The notes: a model not told the origin generated them from the sequence alone. A DNA stretch of 64,000 bases from Bradyrhizobium sp. ISRA430 (GCF_029909975.1 NZ_CP094516.1:7976501-8040500); one strand, 5' to 3'; positions 1 through 9,142 are shown, numbered from the stretch's first letter. Numbers and translations are program-made.

Positions 1-1743
1 GACGCTGCCGGCAATGTCAGCGCTTCCTCAGGCGCGCTGAACGTCACGGTCGATACGAGCGCACCGGCTGCGCCTATCTTGACCGCGGGCACACCTGCAG
101 CTTCCAGCGCCATGATCGTGTCCGGCACGGCGGAGGCCGGAAGCGCTGTCCGACTCTACGAAGGCACGACTTTGCTCGGCACAGCCGTGCCGGGGGCGAG
201 CGGGACCTGGAGCATCACGACCGGATCGCTCACGGCAGGCCAACACAGCTTCACCGCGACCGCGACCGACATTGCCGGCAATTTGAGCCAGCTCTCGAAT
301 GCCTTCAACTCTGCCGCCGGTACGGTGATCGAAGCGGCCGGCACGACAACGCTCAGCCAGGTGGGAAGCAATTTCTATCTTTCGACGGCCGGGTCGTCGG
401 TTCTGTTGAAGAATGGCGGGACTGCGGTCGTCGCGGGCCAGCTTGGCGCATGGGTGCCGGTCGGTGCGGAAGCATCGTCGAGCGGCTATCTCGTCGCCTG
501 GAAAATCCCCTCGACCGGCCAGTTCGCGGTCTGGAACACCGACAGCAACGGCAATTTCGTATCCAACTATCTGAACAAGGTGTCAGGAACAGACCCGGCA
601 CTTGAATCGAGCGAGAGCCTCTTTCACCAGGATCTCAACGGCGATGGCGTGATCGGCGTTCCGTCGACGTCGACAACAATTGCGGGGACGACGATCGAGG
701 CGTCCGGCTCGACCGCACTGGTTGCGGTCGACAAGAATTTCTTGTTGGCCTCGATGGCCGCCGGCACCGGACCGACGTTGAAGTATGGTGGCGTCGCGGT
801 CGTGCCCGGACAGTTCGGCGTCTGGACACCGGTGGCGGTAGAGCAGACCTCCACTGGCTATGACGTGGCCTGGAAGATTCCGGCCACCGGCGAATTCGCG
901 GTATGGGCCACGGACAGCAACGGCAATTACACATCGAACCTGCTGAACAAGGTGTCCCCGACCGACCCGTCGCTCAAGGCGATCGAGACGACGTTCTACC
1001 AGGATCTCAATGGCGACGGCGTAATCAACACGTCATCGACCGTCCTCAATATCTCCGGGAACGTTGTATTGAAACTCGGTAGTCTGACGCAGGCTGCGAC
1101 GATCAACGCCGGTGCCACGCTCGAATTGTCCGGCGCCGCTTCTGGATCGATCACCTTCAAGGCGTCGACGGGCAATCTGGTGCTGGACCATGCGGCGCAA
1201 TTTACGGGGACGCTGATCGGTCTGACGGGTGACGGTACCGCGGCCAACTCCAACCATATCGATCTGAAGGACGTCGCCTACGGAGCAGGAACGTCGGCGT
1301 CCTTTTCCGGCAACACAGCCGGCGGCGTGTTGACGGTGGTCGATGCCCAAAATCACGCGGCACATATTTCGTTGGTTGGCGACTACACCAAATCGACCTT
1401 CAATCTCTCGAGCGACGGAACAGGCGGTACATTGGTCATCGATCCTCCGAAAGCCAGCTTTGATTTTGCGCCGGTTCCTGCGTCACAGTCTCCTGCCGCA
1501 GCGCCGGCCGTCACCGCGGCGCGCCTGGGAAGCGACGGGTTTGTCTTCGAGCAATCTGCCGCCGTCTCGAAGGACACCTATGGGGTCGTCAACGAGGCGT
1601 TGCATGAATCGGCCAAGCCAGCTCCGCTCGTGGAGGCCGGCCGCCCGGATGCCGACCCCGGCCTTCATCAGCTCGACCTCGCTCACGCGACGGGCTCGAT
1701 CGATGCCCATCTGGCGGAGTTGCATAACTTCATCCTTCGCTGA
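1..1743 (+). CDS. Ig-like/tandem-repeat surface protein, C-terminal part (5' end outside window)
   Basis: The frame is open from base 1, so the gene begins upstream and only its last 580 residues are seen. The visible part starts with a bacterial Ig-like fold (Thr/Gly/Ala-rich, with a TVDTSAP linker). Two ~112-residue repeats follow, each containing a VAWKIP motif, a TDSNGN turn and a terminal DLNGDGVI calcium-loop-like sequence. A glycine/serine-rich beta region rich in LDH, TGTL and IDLKDV follows. The last ~110 residues are Pro/Ala-rich and end without a sortase motif or membrane anchor. Such layouts are known from large type I-secreted adhesins of rhizobia. Secretion and adhesion are inferred, since neither the N-terminus nor secretion genes are in view. 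Confidence 0.8.
   Translation, partial: DAAGNVSASSGALNVTVDTSAPAAPILTAGTPAASSAMIVSGTAEAGSAVRLYEGTTLLGTAVPGASGTWSITTGSLTAGQHSFTATATDIAGNLSQLSNAFNSAAGTVIEAAGTTTLSQVGSNFYLSTAGSSVLLKNGGTAVVAGQLGAWVPVGAEASSSGYLVAWKIPSTGQFAVWNTDSNGNFVSNYLNKVSGTDPALESSESLFHQDLNGDGVIGVPSTSTTIAGTTIEASGSTALVAVDKNFLLASMAAGTGPTLKYGGVAVVPGQFGVWTPVAVEQTSTGYDVAWKIPATGEFAVWATDSNGNYTSNLLNKVSPTDPSLKAIETTFYQDLNGDGVINTSSTVLNISGNVVLKLGSLTQAATINAGATLELSGAASGSITFKASTGNLVLDHAAQFTGTLIGLTGDGTAANSNHIDLKDVAYGAGTSASFSGNTAGGVLTVVDAQNHAAHISLVGDYTKSTFNLSSDGTGGTLVIDPPKASFDFAPVPASQSPAAAPAVTAARLGSDGFVFEQSAAVSKDTYGVVNEALHESAKPAPLVEAGRPDADPGLHQLDLAHATGSIDAHLAELHNFILR
325..657 (+). repeat. Protein-coding tandem repeat, unit 1
   Basis: This unit encodes about 111 residues running from VIEAAG to DLNGDGVIG. 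It aligns along its whole length with the unit at 691-1029, sharing AWKIP.TG.FAVW, TDSNGN, LNKVS and the DLNGDGVI end. The DNA has diverged at many third positions, so this is an old duplication under protein-level selection. Confidence 0.75.
691..1029 (+). repeat. Protein-coding tandem repeat, unit 2
   Basis: Second copy of the ~112-residue unit, starting at TIEASG and ending DLNGDGVIN. The aromatic and Asp/Asn positions match unit 1, suggesting a small all-beta domain closed by a calcium-binding loop. More units may lie upstream of the window. Confidence 0.75.
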
Positions 1744-1836
1744 AGATCTTTGCGACCCGCATGACTGCTGCCGTCAACAGTCAATTGACGTGATCAGATT
1801 GACCGGTCGAATTCCGCAAGGGAATTCAACCGCTGC

Positions 1837-2106
1837 TCAGCGCGTATTGGTCCGATTGCTGTTAAGGTTCGGGTTGGCAGACACCGCCGGAGGGACACCC
1901 TGACCGATGGGATTCTGAAACGGATTATTGCTCGGCCGGGTTGCAACTGGATAGCGCGGGCTGCCCGTAGCGTTTGGTGAGCGGTGCTGCTGCTGTGCAC
2001 CCTGATATCGGTTTGGGTACTGGTTTTGCTGGGTACCCTGCGCAAACACTGGCGCGGCAAGAGCGAGCGGAGCAATCAAAATCAACAAGAGCCTGAGCGA
2101 CAACAT
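1837..2106 (-). CDS. Small secreted Gln/Asn/Pro-rich protein
   Basis: An 89-residue protein of unknown function. The first ~23 residues form a clear Sec signal peptide (hydrophobic LLLILIAPLALAAP, cleavage after VFAQ). The mature part is low-complexity, rich in Gln, Asn, Pro and Ser, with no cysteine. The ATG at 2106 is chosen because GAGGGAGG lies a few bases before it. An in-frame ATG 57 bases upstream would put a charged tail before the signal sequence. It is convergent with the surface-protein gene. It is predicted to be exported to the periplasm or outside the cell. Confidence 0.65.
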   Translation of the reverse strand: MLSLRLLLILIAPLALAAPVFAQGTQQNQYPNRYQGAQQQHRSPNATGSPRYPVATRPSNNPFQNPIGQGVPPAVSANPNLNSNRTNTR

Positions 2107-2341
2107 TGCGGCCTCCCTCTGCGGAACCTGTCGGCAGTCAAGTTGCAGGTCTATTAACGTCAATTAGTTTGCCGTCCGCGCTCTGGAAAGAGGTCAGGGC
2201 TTCCAACTGCCCGTGTAAATTGGTCGCGACCTGTAGCCTCGGAATGTGGTCTTTAGTTCGGATCAAAACCCGCTAAGATGATCGCAACATTGATGCGGAA
2301 AAGTGCCGCGTCGATCAGGAGTTCCGGCAAGGAAACGTATC

Positions 2342-2596
2342 ATGCTCGCCAATTGGAAATCTGGATGCGTGCTACTTGCGCTCGTCGGCGCTGTGCTGGG
2401 CTCATCTCCGGATCGCGCGTCGGCGATTACCGCAGAGCTTGCCAGAAAATGCAGCGCTCTTACCGCCAAGCAATTTCCGCCGCGCCAGCCCGGAAATCCG
2501 GCGGCGGGAAGCGCCAAGGGATCTGGAAGCGATCAGCGGGCCTACTACGACAAGTGCGTCGCGAACGGCGGCAAGATGGACGACGAATCCAAGTGA
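2342..2596 (+). CDS. Small exported protein with two cysteines
   Basis: An 84-residue hypothetical protein. The start ATG is preceded by AAGGAA. The N-terminus carries a Sec-type signal (hydrophobic stretch CVLLALVGAVLG, probable cleavage after RASA). The mature part has two Cys residues that could form one disulfide, then a Lys/Asp-rich tail. No family is recognised. It converges on the flippase gene, with about 100 bases between the stops. Confidence 0.6.
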   Translation: MLANWKSGCVLLALVGAVLGSSPDRASAITAELARKCSALTAKQFPPRQPGNPAAGSAKGSGSDQRAYYDKCVANGGKMDDESK

Positions 2597-2693
2597 CGCG
2601 ATCGGCTCACGTGAGCAGCATGAGCTGATCAAGTGAGCCGGCTCAAGCAGACAAACAAAGTTGCATGATCCTTCAGTATCCGGGGAAGCTTCC

Positions 2694-4157
2694 CTAGATC
2701 CGGGCCGCTGCCTTTCGATAACCGTAGTGCAAGAGACGCGTCGCGAGCGCTCTTTTCTGCGCGAAGAAAGCAATGGCAACGAGATATGATACGTAGGATA
2801 GCGCCAGCAGCATCGCCAACCCGCTCGGGGAGTTTCCATCGAGCAACGAGGTTGCCGAAATCCATGTGACAGCCGCCGCAACGAGACAACCGATCCAATG
2901 CGGACCGGTTGTCTCGATTAGGCTCGTGGTCGTCACCGGGCCGTTACGACCAATCGATATTGCGTAAAGCGGCAGCACGATCGCGCAATTTGCCAGCGCG
3001 TACGATATGGCAATCCCCAACGCGCCCCAGGAAAGGCCGACCACGAATGAGGTCACGTTGATCAGGGCGGTCCAAACGCCAAGCCTGAAGTACTCCTGGC
3101 CACGTCCCTGACTGAGAAACAGCCAGGCTGCCGTCGCGGTCGCGACCTGGATCAAGCCCGCAAGGCCAAGCCACGAAAAAATTGGGGCTGCGCCCACCCA
3201 ATGCTCACCCAGGACGATTCTGAAGAGTGGCTCCCCGAGAAAAACGGCAAAGACGATGCCTGGCTGACACACAAGCATGACCATGGAAAGAGCATCATCG
3301 TAGGCGCTCAGGTATTTTTCTTTGTCGAAACGAAGTCGGGAAAGCAGCGGGACGATCACCTGGCCGATCGGGGTGTGCAGTTGAATGATTGGGAACAGCA
3401 ATAGCTTATAGGCCCGATCGTACAGGCCGAGTTCTTCGCCGCCCCGGAATTTCCCGATGAGAATGTTGTCTGCATTTCTCGAGAGATAGTTGACCAAGTT
3501 GAAGCCGGACACCTGCAGGCCAAATCTTGCCATGTGCCGCGTCTCGCGGTCCAAATGTGGATATCCGGGACGATAGCCCGAACAGGCCCAGATGCCGGTC
3601 GTCGAAACGAGAGTGAGAACGAGCGTGGACAGGTAAAGTGCCCAATAATTCCGCAAGATGACGACTGCGGCCACCCCTGCAACAACGGAAGCGGTTGTCG
3701 CTGCGACATCGAGGATTGCCAGGGTCTTGAACCGGGATTCTTTGGCCAGCAGAGCGGCGGGGACGGTCGGAAGGCCTGCAATGAAGCTTAGTCCGGCAAT
3801 TGCGACGCTGAGCTGTTGAAGCCTGGGATCGTCGTAAAACAGCGAAATCGGATATGCGCTCAACGTCAGGGCAAGTGCAGATGCTGCGGAAGCAAGTACC
3901 GAGAGCCAGAACAGCGCATCGATCTGGCCCTTGGTGATCTCCGTACGCTGAATGATGGCCTGTCCAACGCCCAGGTCCTTGATAAGGCCGAGGAACGTTG
4001 CGGCGGTTGCAGACATGGCAAGCACGCCGAAGTCGGACGGTGCGAGATTTCGCGTCGAGAATACCGTCAGCACGAAGCCGGCGGACACTTTCCAGGCCTG
4101 GGACCCGCCCGTGATGAGGATGTTCGTTGCGGCCCGTGACTTGCTGTCTCTGTCCAC
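2694..4157 (-). CDS. Polysaccharide/lipopolysaccharide flippase (Wzx/MOP family)
   Basis: A polytopic inner-membrane protein of about 487 residues with some 12-14 hydrophobic segments, matching the polysaccharide-transport branch of the MOP superfamily. Early conserved stretches include NILITGGSQ and RNLAPSDFGVLAM, and the middle has FGLQVSGFNLVNYLSRNADN, typical of the WzxC-like subgroup. The expected role is moving undecaprenyl-linked oligosaccharide across the inner membrane for surface polysaccharide. No ATG fits; a GTG at 4157 is proposed, while a TTG at 4211 would add 18 residues. Neither has a strong ribosome-binding site. The nearby glycosyltransferase and acyltransferases agree with a surface-glycan role. 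Confidence 0.8.
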   Translation of the reverse strand: MDRDSKSRAATNILITGGSQAWKVSAGFVLTVFSTRNLAPSDFGVLAMSATAATFLGLIKDLGVGQAIIQRTEITKGQIDALFWLSVLASAASALALTLSAYPISLFYDDPRLQQLSVAIAGLSFIAGLPTVPAALLAKESRFKTLAILDVAATTASVVAGVAAVVILRNYWALYLSTLVLTLVSTTGIWACSGYRPGYPHLDRETRHMARFGLQVSGFNLVNYLSRNADNILIGKFRGGEELGLYDRAYKLLLFPIIQLHTPIGQVIVPLLSRLRFDKEKYLSAYDDALSMVMLVCQPGIVFAVFLGEPLFRIVLGEHWVGAAPIFSWLGLAGLIQVATATAAWLFLSQGRGQEYFRLGVWTALINVTSFVVGLSWGALGIAISYALANCAIVLPLYAISIGRNGPVTTTSLIETTGPHWIGCLVAAAVTWISATSLLDGNSPSGLAMLLALSYVSYLVAIAFFAQKRALATRLLHYGYRKAAARI

Positions 4158-4602
4158 GAGCTTACCCGATGATTTCAAACAGTTCTTGCTCAGCCTTGCG
4201 GCTACCGGCAAACGCTGGCGGCAAATCTATCGCTCTCACTACGACGGTTCCGGCGGTCGGTGGCTTTTAGCTTGGCTTTGACACGAACGGAAGACGCGAC
4301 TGAGCGATGTGGGATCGGCAGACTCCGCGGGCGTTTGCAACTTGTAAATCCAGTCGGCGCGGAGACCGATCTCGAACGCTTGCTTGAAGATCACCAGCGG
4401 ATTCGAAGAGATGCACGGTCACAACAATGCCCACAGCTCGTCACATTTCAATTCGCAGTGTTGAGATCCCGCACGCTGATTTCGTAAGCACTGACACCGG
4501 GGAGGGCCATAACTGCGCTTGCGACGCTTTGCATGACGCAAGTCGTTCGATAAGGTTCAAGGCGATCTGCGATCGCGCAGTTCTGGAGTTCCGAGGCAAG
4601 GG
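4158..4602. other. Divergent intergenic region, flippase / membrane protein
   Basis: About 445 bases separate the divergent flippase and membrane-protein genes, so promoters for both should be here. I see no convincing ORF, repeat or palindrome. The open frames crossing it have implausible composition and no start signal. Confidence 0.4.
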
Positions 4603-6246
4603 ATGGCGCTATACACCGTCGCATCACAGCAAGGAACCCGATCTGGCGTCTCGTCGCTCGCAGGACCTTTCATCCTCCTCGCAACAGCGGTCATTCTCTC
4701 TGCGGTCTCGCGGCGGGCCGTCACACATCTCGCGCGCTGGTCTGATATTTATGCTCTTGTGCTGGTTTGCGCGGCATTCGGCGGCGCGATCGCCTTCAGC
4801 TCCGTACGCTACCGGGATTTTTCGCCGCCATTGCGGATTACGTCCTTCGCAATCGGAATGGCGATCTTCGTGCAGTTGTTATTCGATTCGTGGGGCCCCT
4901 TCGCAGGACCTGCCAACATCCTGTTCGGCTCCGGCGACAAGATTCTGTTCTTCCGCTACGGCGCAGCGCTTGCGGTTGTGGCCGGCATCGCCGCGATCTG
5001 GCGTCCTTCATTTCTGGTGCCGCTATTCTATTTCTATCATGCCTGGCGCGAAATGGTCAGCGTCGTGTCCGGCATCTTCGTTACCGAGACCGACTATCTC
5101 GGCATGCTCGATGTTGGCAATTTCTGCGTCCTTGGCGTGCTGGGCACGATCGTCCTCACCAGCGCCTGGGCAATGGATCGCCTGCCGTGGCTGCGGACTG
5201 TGTTCGCTTCCACAAATGGCGTGAAAGAGCTCCGCGATCGCGCCTACGGTCTGATCTGGGCGTGCGCCGTTGGGGCGCATCTCGGCAGTTATTTCTGGTC
5301 GGGAATCGCAAAGCTGCAGGCAGGCGGCGAGAAGCCGTGGACCTGGCTAATCGCGAATCCCACGCAGACCTCGATCCTGATGGGGCTGGAGCGTGGCGAT
5401 TCCCCTCTCGGTCTATGGCCGGGCGTGCTGCAGATGGTCTGGGATGCGATCGTCAGCAACCAGTTGCTTTTCAACGTCTTTGTGCTGGGTGCGCAGTTGC
5501 TCTCGCCGCTGGCTGCGATCTCGACGCGTGCATTGTCGTTCTTCTGCCTGCTTTTCGACCTCTTCCATGTCGGCGTCTACTTCACGCTTGGGGCGCTGTT
5601 CTTCTTCTGGATTGCCCTCAACCTGTTCATTGTCGCCGCCGCACGCACCTTGCCGCGCGATGGATTCACCCCGGCGATGAAGCTCGTGATGGTCGTGACC
5701 ATCGTCTGCGGCCGCTTCTTTTTCTACACCAACTTCCTCGGATGGCTGGACGGGCCGAAACTGGCAAGCCCGCGATTTTTCGTCGAAACCCGCGACGGCC
5801 GCCAAATTCTCGCGCCGTCCACCTATTTCGGCATCTACTCGTACATGATCGGGACCGGTACCATGTACATCCCTGAAAACCATTTCCGCGCTCGCGTTGG
5901 TGGCAACAATCATGACCTCGCGACTTGGCACGATGCGACCACCTGCGGCTCGGAGATCCTTCCGCGCCAAGATACCGGAGTAGCCATGGAGGCCGTGGAG
6001 AAGCTGGTTCGCGAGACGGACCGTTTCTTCCGCGTCAATCCCTGGGTCAAGGAGAGCAACAGCTTCTATGCCTATCCGCACCACATGCTCTCCAATCCAT
6101 GGATGTACCCCGAGTTCAACAAGCTGAGCATGGATGACATAGTCGCCTATCACTATGTGGTGGATTCGGTATGCCTCGGCCTCACGGAGGGTAAGCTCGT
6201 GCGCGACGTCCGGAAGCGAACGGACTATCGAATTGACCCAAAATAG
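4603..6246 (+). CDS. Polytopic membrane protein, HTTM-like, paired with a DCC protein
   Basis: A 547-residue protein with roughly 8-10 hydrophobic segments in its first ~390 residues, then a soluble tail of ~150 residues rich in Trp, Tyr and His with a Cys in TTCGSEIL and another in DSVCLGL. The architecture and the adjacent DCC-domain gene resemble HTTM (horizontally transferred transmembrane, vitamin-K-carboxylase-like) proteins, but I cannot confirm that family by eye. The start ATG follows GAGGCAAGGG. The stop overlaps the proposed start of the next gene, so the two are probably translated together. Substrate and reaction are unknown. Confidence 0.7.
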   Translation: MALYTVASQQGTRSGVSSLAGPFILLATAVILSAVSRRAVTHLARWSDIYALVLVCAAFGGAIAFSSVRYRDFSPPLRITSFAIGMAIFVQLLFDSWGPFAGPANILFGSGDKILFFRYGAALAVVAGIAAIWRPSFLVPLFYFYHAWREMVSVVSGIFVTETDYLGMLDVGNFCVLGVLGTIVLTSAWAMDRLPWLRTVFASTNGVKELRDRAYGLIWACAVGAHLGSYFWSGIAKLQAGGEKPWTWLIANPTQTSILMGLERGDSPLGLWPGVLQMVWDAIVSNQLLFNVFVLGAQLLSPLAAISTRALSFFCLLFDLFHVGVYFTLGALFFFWIALNLFIVAAARTLPRDGFTPAMKLVMVVTIVCGRFFFYTNFLGWLDGPKLASPRFFVETRDGRQILAPSTYFGIYSYMIGTGTMYIPENHFRARVGGNNHDLATWHDATTCGSEILPRQDTGVAMEAVEKLVRETDRFFRVNPWVKESNSFYAYPHHMLSNPWMYPEFNKLSMDDIVAYHYVVDSVCLGLTEGKLVRDVRKRTDYRIDPK

Positions 6247-6625
6247 CGATGACGACATTTGGGTGGTCTATGACGGCGAATGCCCGTTATGCAGCCGCTA
6301 TGTTCTGATGTACCAGTTGCGGGAGCGGGGGCAGCGCGTCCACCTGATCGACGCGCGTTCGGAGCATTCGGTGGTCGGCGATGTCCGCGCGCGCAACCTC
6401 GATCTCAATGACGGCATCGTGGTTCGCTGGCGTGAGCGATATTACTACGGCGCCGAGGCAATGCATCTGCTGGCGACGCTCGCGGGTGAGGCAACCTTCT
6501 TCAACCGGGTCAACCGGCTCGTGTTCTCCCGGCCGCGCCTCGCGCGTGCACTTTATCCGGCGCTCGTGCGCGGAAGGAAACTTCTCCTCCGGCTTCTCGG
6601 CCGCAAGCTGATTGGTGAGAGCTGA
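6233..6625 (+). CDS. DCC-family thiol-disulfide oxidoreductase-like protein (DUF393)
   Basis: About 130 residues. The N-terminal motif VYDGECPLCSRY contains the Asp and CxxC-type Cys pair that define the DCC (DUF393) family of predicted thiol-disulfide oxidoreductases. The C-terminus is basic and hydrophobic (LLLRLLGRKL), as is usual in the family, and could contact membrane or a partner. The start is uncertain. A TTG at 6233 just overlaps the upstream stop and gives a normal family length, while an ATG at 6155 would overlap the upstream gene by 92 bases. It probably acts with the preceding membrane protein. Confidence 0.75.
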   Translation: MTQNSDDDIWVVYDGECPLCSRYVLMYQLRERGQRVHLIDARSEHSVVGDVRARNLDLNDGIVVRWRERYYYGAEAMHLLATLAGEATFFNRVNRLVFSRPRLARALYPALVRGRKLLLRLLGRKLIGES

Positions 6626-6713
6626 TCGTGGTGCACGCGCCAGTAAGCTGGCACCAGTTCCAAAGATACCATCAAACAGAAAGACAGGGCGCGATAACGA
6701 TTCGAGGAAGGCT

Positions 6714-7919
6714 CTAGCGCGTGCCCGCTGCGCCGGAAGCGATCGGGTGCGGCTGTCGCGTCGCGGCCTCGTAGGTCGGGGAGAAGCGCATCAGGCCGCA
6801 AATGACGAGATCGTGCGACGATTTGTAGATCCGGCTTCCTGGATAGACGAGCTCGAACGACGGATCCTGAGCGAGCCGCTCCGCGTAGCGTCGATACTCG
6901 ACCGATCCGCGGTAGTAGTTCCCGTCGCGGACGGCGGTGGCAACCTTGTCTGTGAAGTCGTGGAGAAACTTGAAATGGAGCAGGGCGCCCGTGACGTCGC
7001 CTGGCTTGCCGGGTGGGGCCATCAGGTGACCGGCGGCGATATAGCGACGGCCGGGCAACCAGCGCGCGAGCGGCACCTTGGTGAGCAGCGGTGGCTCCCA
7101 GCGCGTGATGTCGACTGCAGGCAGTAGCCGCGCCAGCCCGTGGGGTTCGAGCAGCCGTATGAGCGCATCGTAGATCGCGATCTTCGGGGGCATGGGCTCG
7201 TCATAGAACAGCCTCGCTCGCGCTCCGCCAATCAGGTAGTTGGTCGGAAAGCCGCGCCGACGGCGCTTCGCATAGGTATCTGAATCGAAGTAAGGGCAGA
7301 ATGTGACGAGGCTCTCGCCGGCGCGGTAGCGCTCCGGGCCACCGAGCCAGCGCGGATACATGTCGACCATCTCCGCAGTCATGCAATCCGCGCCGGTGCT
7401 CTCCAGGTGGCCGCACAGCGATCGAAGATCAAAGTGTTCGCAGCCGGGGTAGACAAAGAGCTCGTCGGCGTCGAGCGTTAGTGCCCACCGTCCCGGCGCG
7501 AATTGGTCGAGCACGGCGCTGGTCCAGCGCGCACCACCACGCGATTCTGCAAACGGCTCGCGGATCTCGAACACGTGAACATCCGGCTGGTCGAGCAGGA
7601 ATTCTCGCGTGCCGTCATCCGAGCGATCATCGATCGCGAGGAAGCGTTCGACCCCGAGCCGGCGGTGGTGGCGCAGGAAGTCGGGTAGCCGGAGCATCTC
7701 GTTGCGGAGTTTACCGACCGCCACGATCTCATCGGCACCGATATCGAGCGGCCGGGGATCGATCCGGTGAATAACGGGATCGGGACGTTGCGTCGGCCGT
7801 GATGCACGCGATCGTGTTGGCATCGAGAGAGCAACAGCCGCTTGGGTCGTTCCGATCGACGCTTGCAATGCGTCCCGTGCGCCGCTGTGGCGTGCTGCTG
7901 TTCTCGGCAGCAATTCCAT
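6714..7919 (-). CDS. Family 2 glycosyltransferase
   Basis: A 401-residue cytoplasmic protein. After a ~60-residue lead it shows the GT-A fold signature: a nucleotide-binding stretch with DDRSDDGT near residue 100 and an LTLDADELF metal-binding DxD motif near 150. The basic C-terminal half resembles the GT2 subgroup that acts on surface saccharides or proteins. The ATG at 7919 is preceded by GGGGGA; an upstream in-frame ATG at 7940 is less likely. It probably contributes a sugar to the glycan exported by the nearby flippase, although the two genes are not co-transcribed. Confidence 0.8.
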   Translation of the reverse strand: MELLPRTAARHSGARDALQASIGTTQAAVALSMPTRSRASRPTQRPDPVIHRIDPRPLDIGADEIVAVGKLRNEMLRLPDFLRHHRRLGVERFLAIDDRSDDGTREFLLDQPDVHVFEIREPFAESRGGARWTSAVLDQFAPGRWALTLDADELFVYPGCEHFDLRSLCGHLESTGADCMTAEMVDMYPRWLGGPERYRAGESLVTFCPYFDSDTYAKRRRRGFPTNYLIGGARARLFYDEPMPPKIAIYDALIRLLEPHGLARLLPAVDITRWEPPLLTKVPLARWLPGRRYIAAGHLMAPPGKPGDVTGALLHFKFLHDFTDKVATAVRDGNYYRGSVEYRRYAERLAQDPSFELVYPGSRIYKSSHDLVICGLMRFSPTYEAATRQPHPIASGAAGTR

Positions 7920-8489
7920 TTGGATCCCCCGGCCAACCAAACCATTTTGGAGGTATTGTTAAGACAGGATACGATAAAAGACAGCGAAGATAGATGCCGT
8001 GGACGGTCATATTGTCCCAGCGAGTCGACCTACATTCCTAAGTCAATGTCGAGGCACAAATATGCGCTTCGTCTGCACAATGGAGGAATATCAGTCGACG
8101 GGTTTGCAGGGGCTGGTTCCAGATCCGCCTTCCGTTGCCACTAATTCCCAAACGGCTTGAATTGCCGCTGATGTCGCGTAAGTGGGTTGCACCGCTGGTT
8201 CCGTGAGAAGGTCGCGTCACACGATAGTGCGGAAGTAGCGGATCGTGGTGCGCGGCGTGGCTTGAGCGAGCGTCAACGAAACGGTGACAAGCGCGCAGGA
8301 AGAATGGGACATGACCGACGGTGCAACGGCTGGAAAATCCCGGAAAGACCTTGGTGGGGCGGGTTGAGAGCCTCGGCGCGGACAATACCGTTCGCGGCGC
8401 GCGCGATTGAGCAGACGTGAAGCTTTTGCGACAGGACGTCGCACTGCACGGTGCGACGAGATCCTCGGCGATCGCGGCCAGTGATTTGG
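7920..8489. other. 570-base stretch without a recognisable gene
   Basis: This follows the glycosyltransferase start and precedes the end of the next minus-strand gene. Several overlapping open frames exist but none has a plausible protein, start signal or family resemblance. A 31-residue minus-strand peptide beginning near 8309 looks weakly signal-like, but this is not enough to call a gene. Confidence 0.35.
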
Positions 8490-8780
8490 CTAGAGTGCGG
8501 CTCGCGATTCAGGCAACGGCGGGGACGCTTCCGATTGCACCTGATCGAGTACCGAGAGGTTCTCGACGAGCAGATAGATCAGCAGGCTCGTGAAATAGGC
8601 GACCTGCATCACCACCGCGCTGACGAGGAATGCTGTTGCGCCAGTGGCAAAGCCCTGCTCGAGGCCCAAGTAGAATGCCGAAACCATGAGCAGCATTGTT
8701 GCGGGAATGAGCGCGTGCGCGCGAAAAAAGCGTCCCAAAAGGAGACCCGCCACGCCGCCTGCTATGATCAGCAAGACCAA
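8490..8780 (-). CDS. Small inner-membrane protein, three predicted helices
   Basis: About 96 residues with three hydrophobic segments (VLLIIAGGVAGLLLG, a second around TMLLMVSAFYLGL and a third around SLLIYLLVE). A TTG at 8780 is proposed because AGGAGG lies eight bases before it. An ATG at 8840 would add 20 charged residues without a ribosome-binding site. No known family is recognised and no operon partner is close. Confidence 0.5.
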   Translation of the reverse strand: MVLLIIAGGVAGLLLGRFFRAHALIPATMLLMVSAFYLGLEQGFATGATAFLVSAVVMQVAYFTSLLIYLLVENLSVLDQVQSEASPPLPESRAAL

Positions 8781-9005
8781 GACCCACCCCTCCTGCCTAT
8801 GCGCCGAGATGGCCCGGACACGGACATCGTCGCATTTCAACCACAGAACGGCTGAAAAGATACCAATTTCCCGCTGCGCCTGCTAGTCGGTTGGTACGCG
8901 TACCGTCAGGCCGCAGGCGGACCGCGGCACACTTTCCTGGAACATCCTCAACCGTTTAACAACTCGATCCCGTGGACTGTGGCCGCATTGGAGGCGTTGT
9001 CGCGG

Positions 9006-9142
9006 CCTCACCCTGAGCAGCCCGCGACAAGCGGGCGTCTCGAAGGATGGCCGCGGGCGAGAGCCGGGCTTTCATGGTTCGCCCGGCGATGCAAAGCATC
9101 GTCTGGAGACGCGCGTTCCGCGCTCCTCACCACGAGGGTCTT
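9006..9142. repeat. Intergenic repeat family B, rearranged copy
   Basis: Shares with the copies at 18914 and 37400 the segments GGGCGTCTCGAAGGATGGCCG and TCATGGTTCG, and the closing TCACCA.GAGGGTC. The two halves occur in the opposite order here and a GATGCAAAGCATC hairpin is inserted. It fills most of the 381-base gap between the genes ending at 9162 and starting at 8780. Confidence 0.6.

Noticed and set aside
4427..5224. 265-residue plus-strand frame overlapping the membrane-protein start
   Set aside because: Ser/Arg/Cys-rich composition and full overlap with a better gene.
8038..8385. 115-residue minus-strand frame in a gap
   Set aside because: No ribosome-binding site and an implausible His/Arg/Ser-rich protein.
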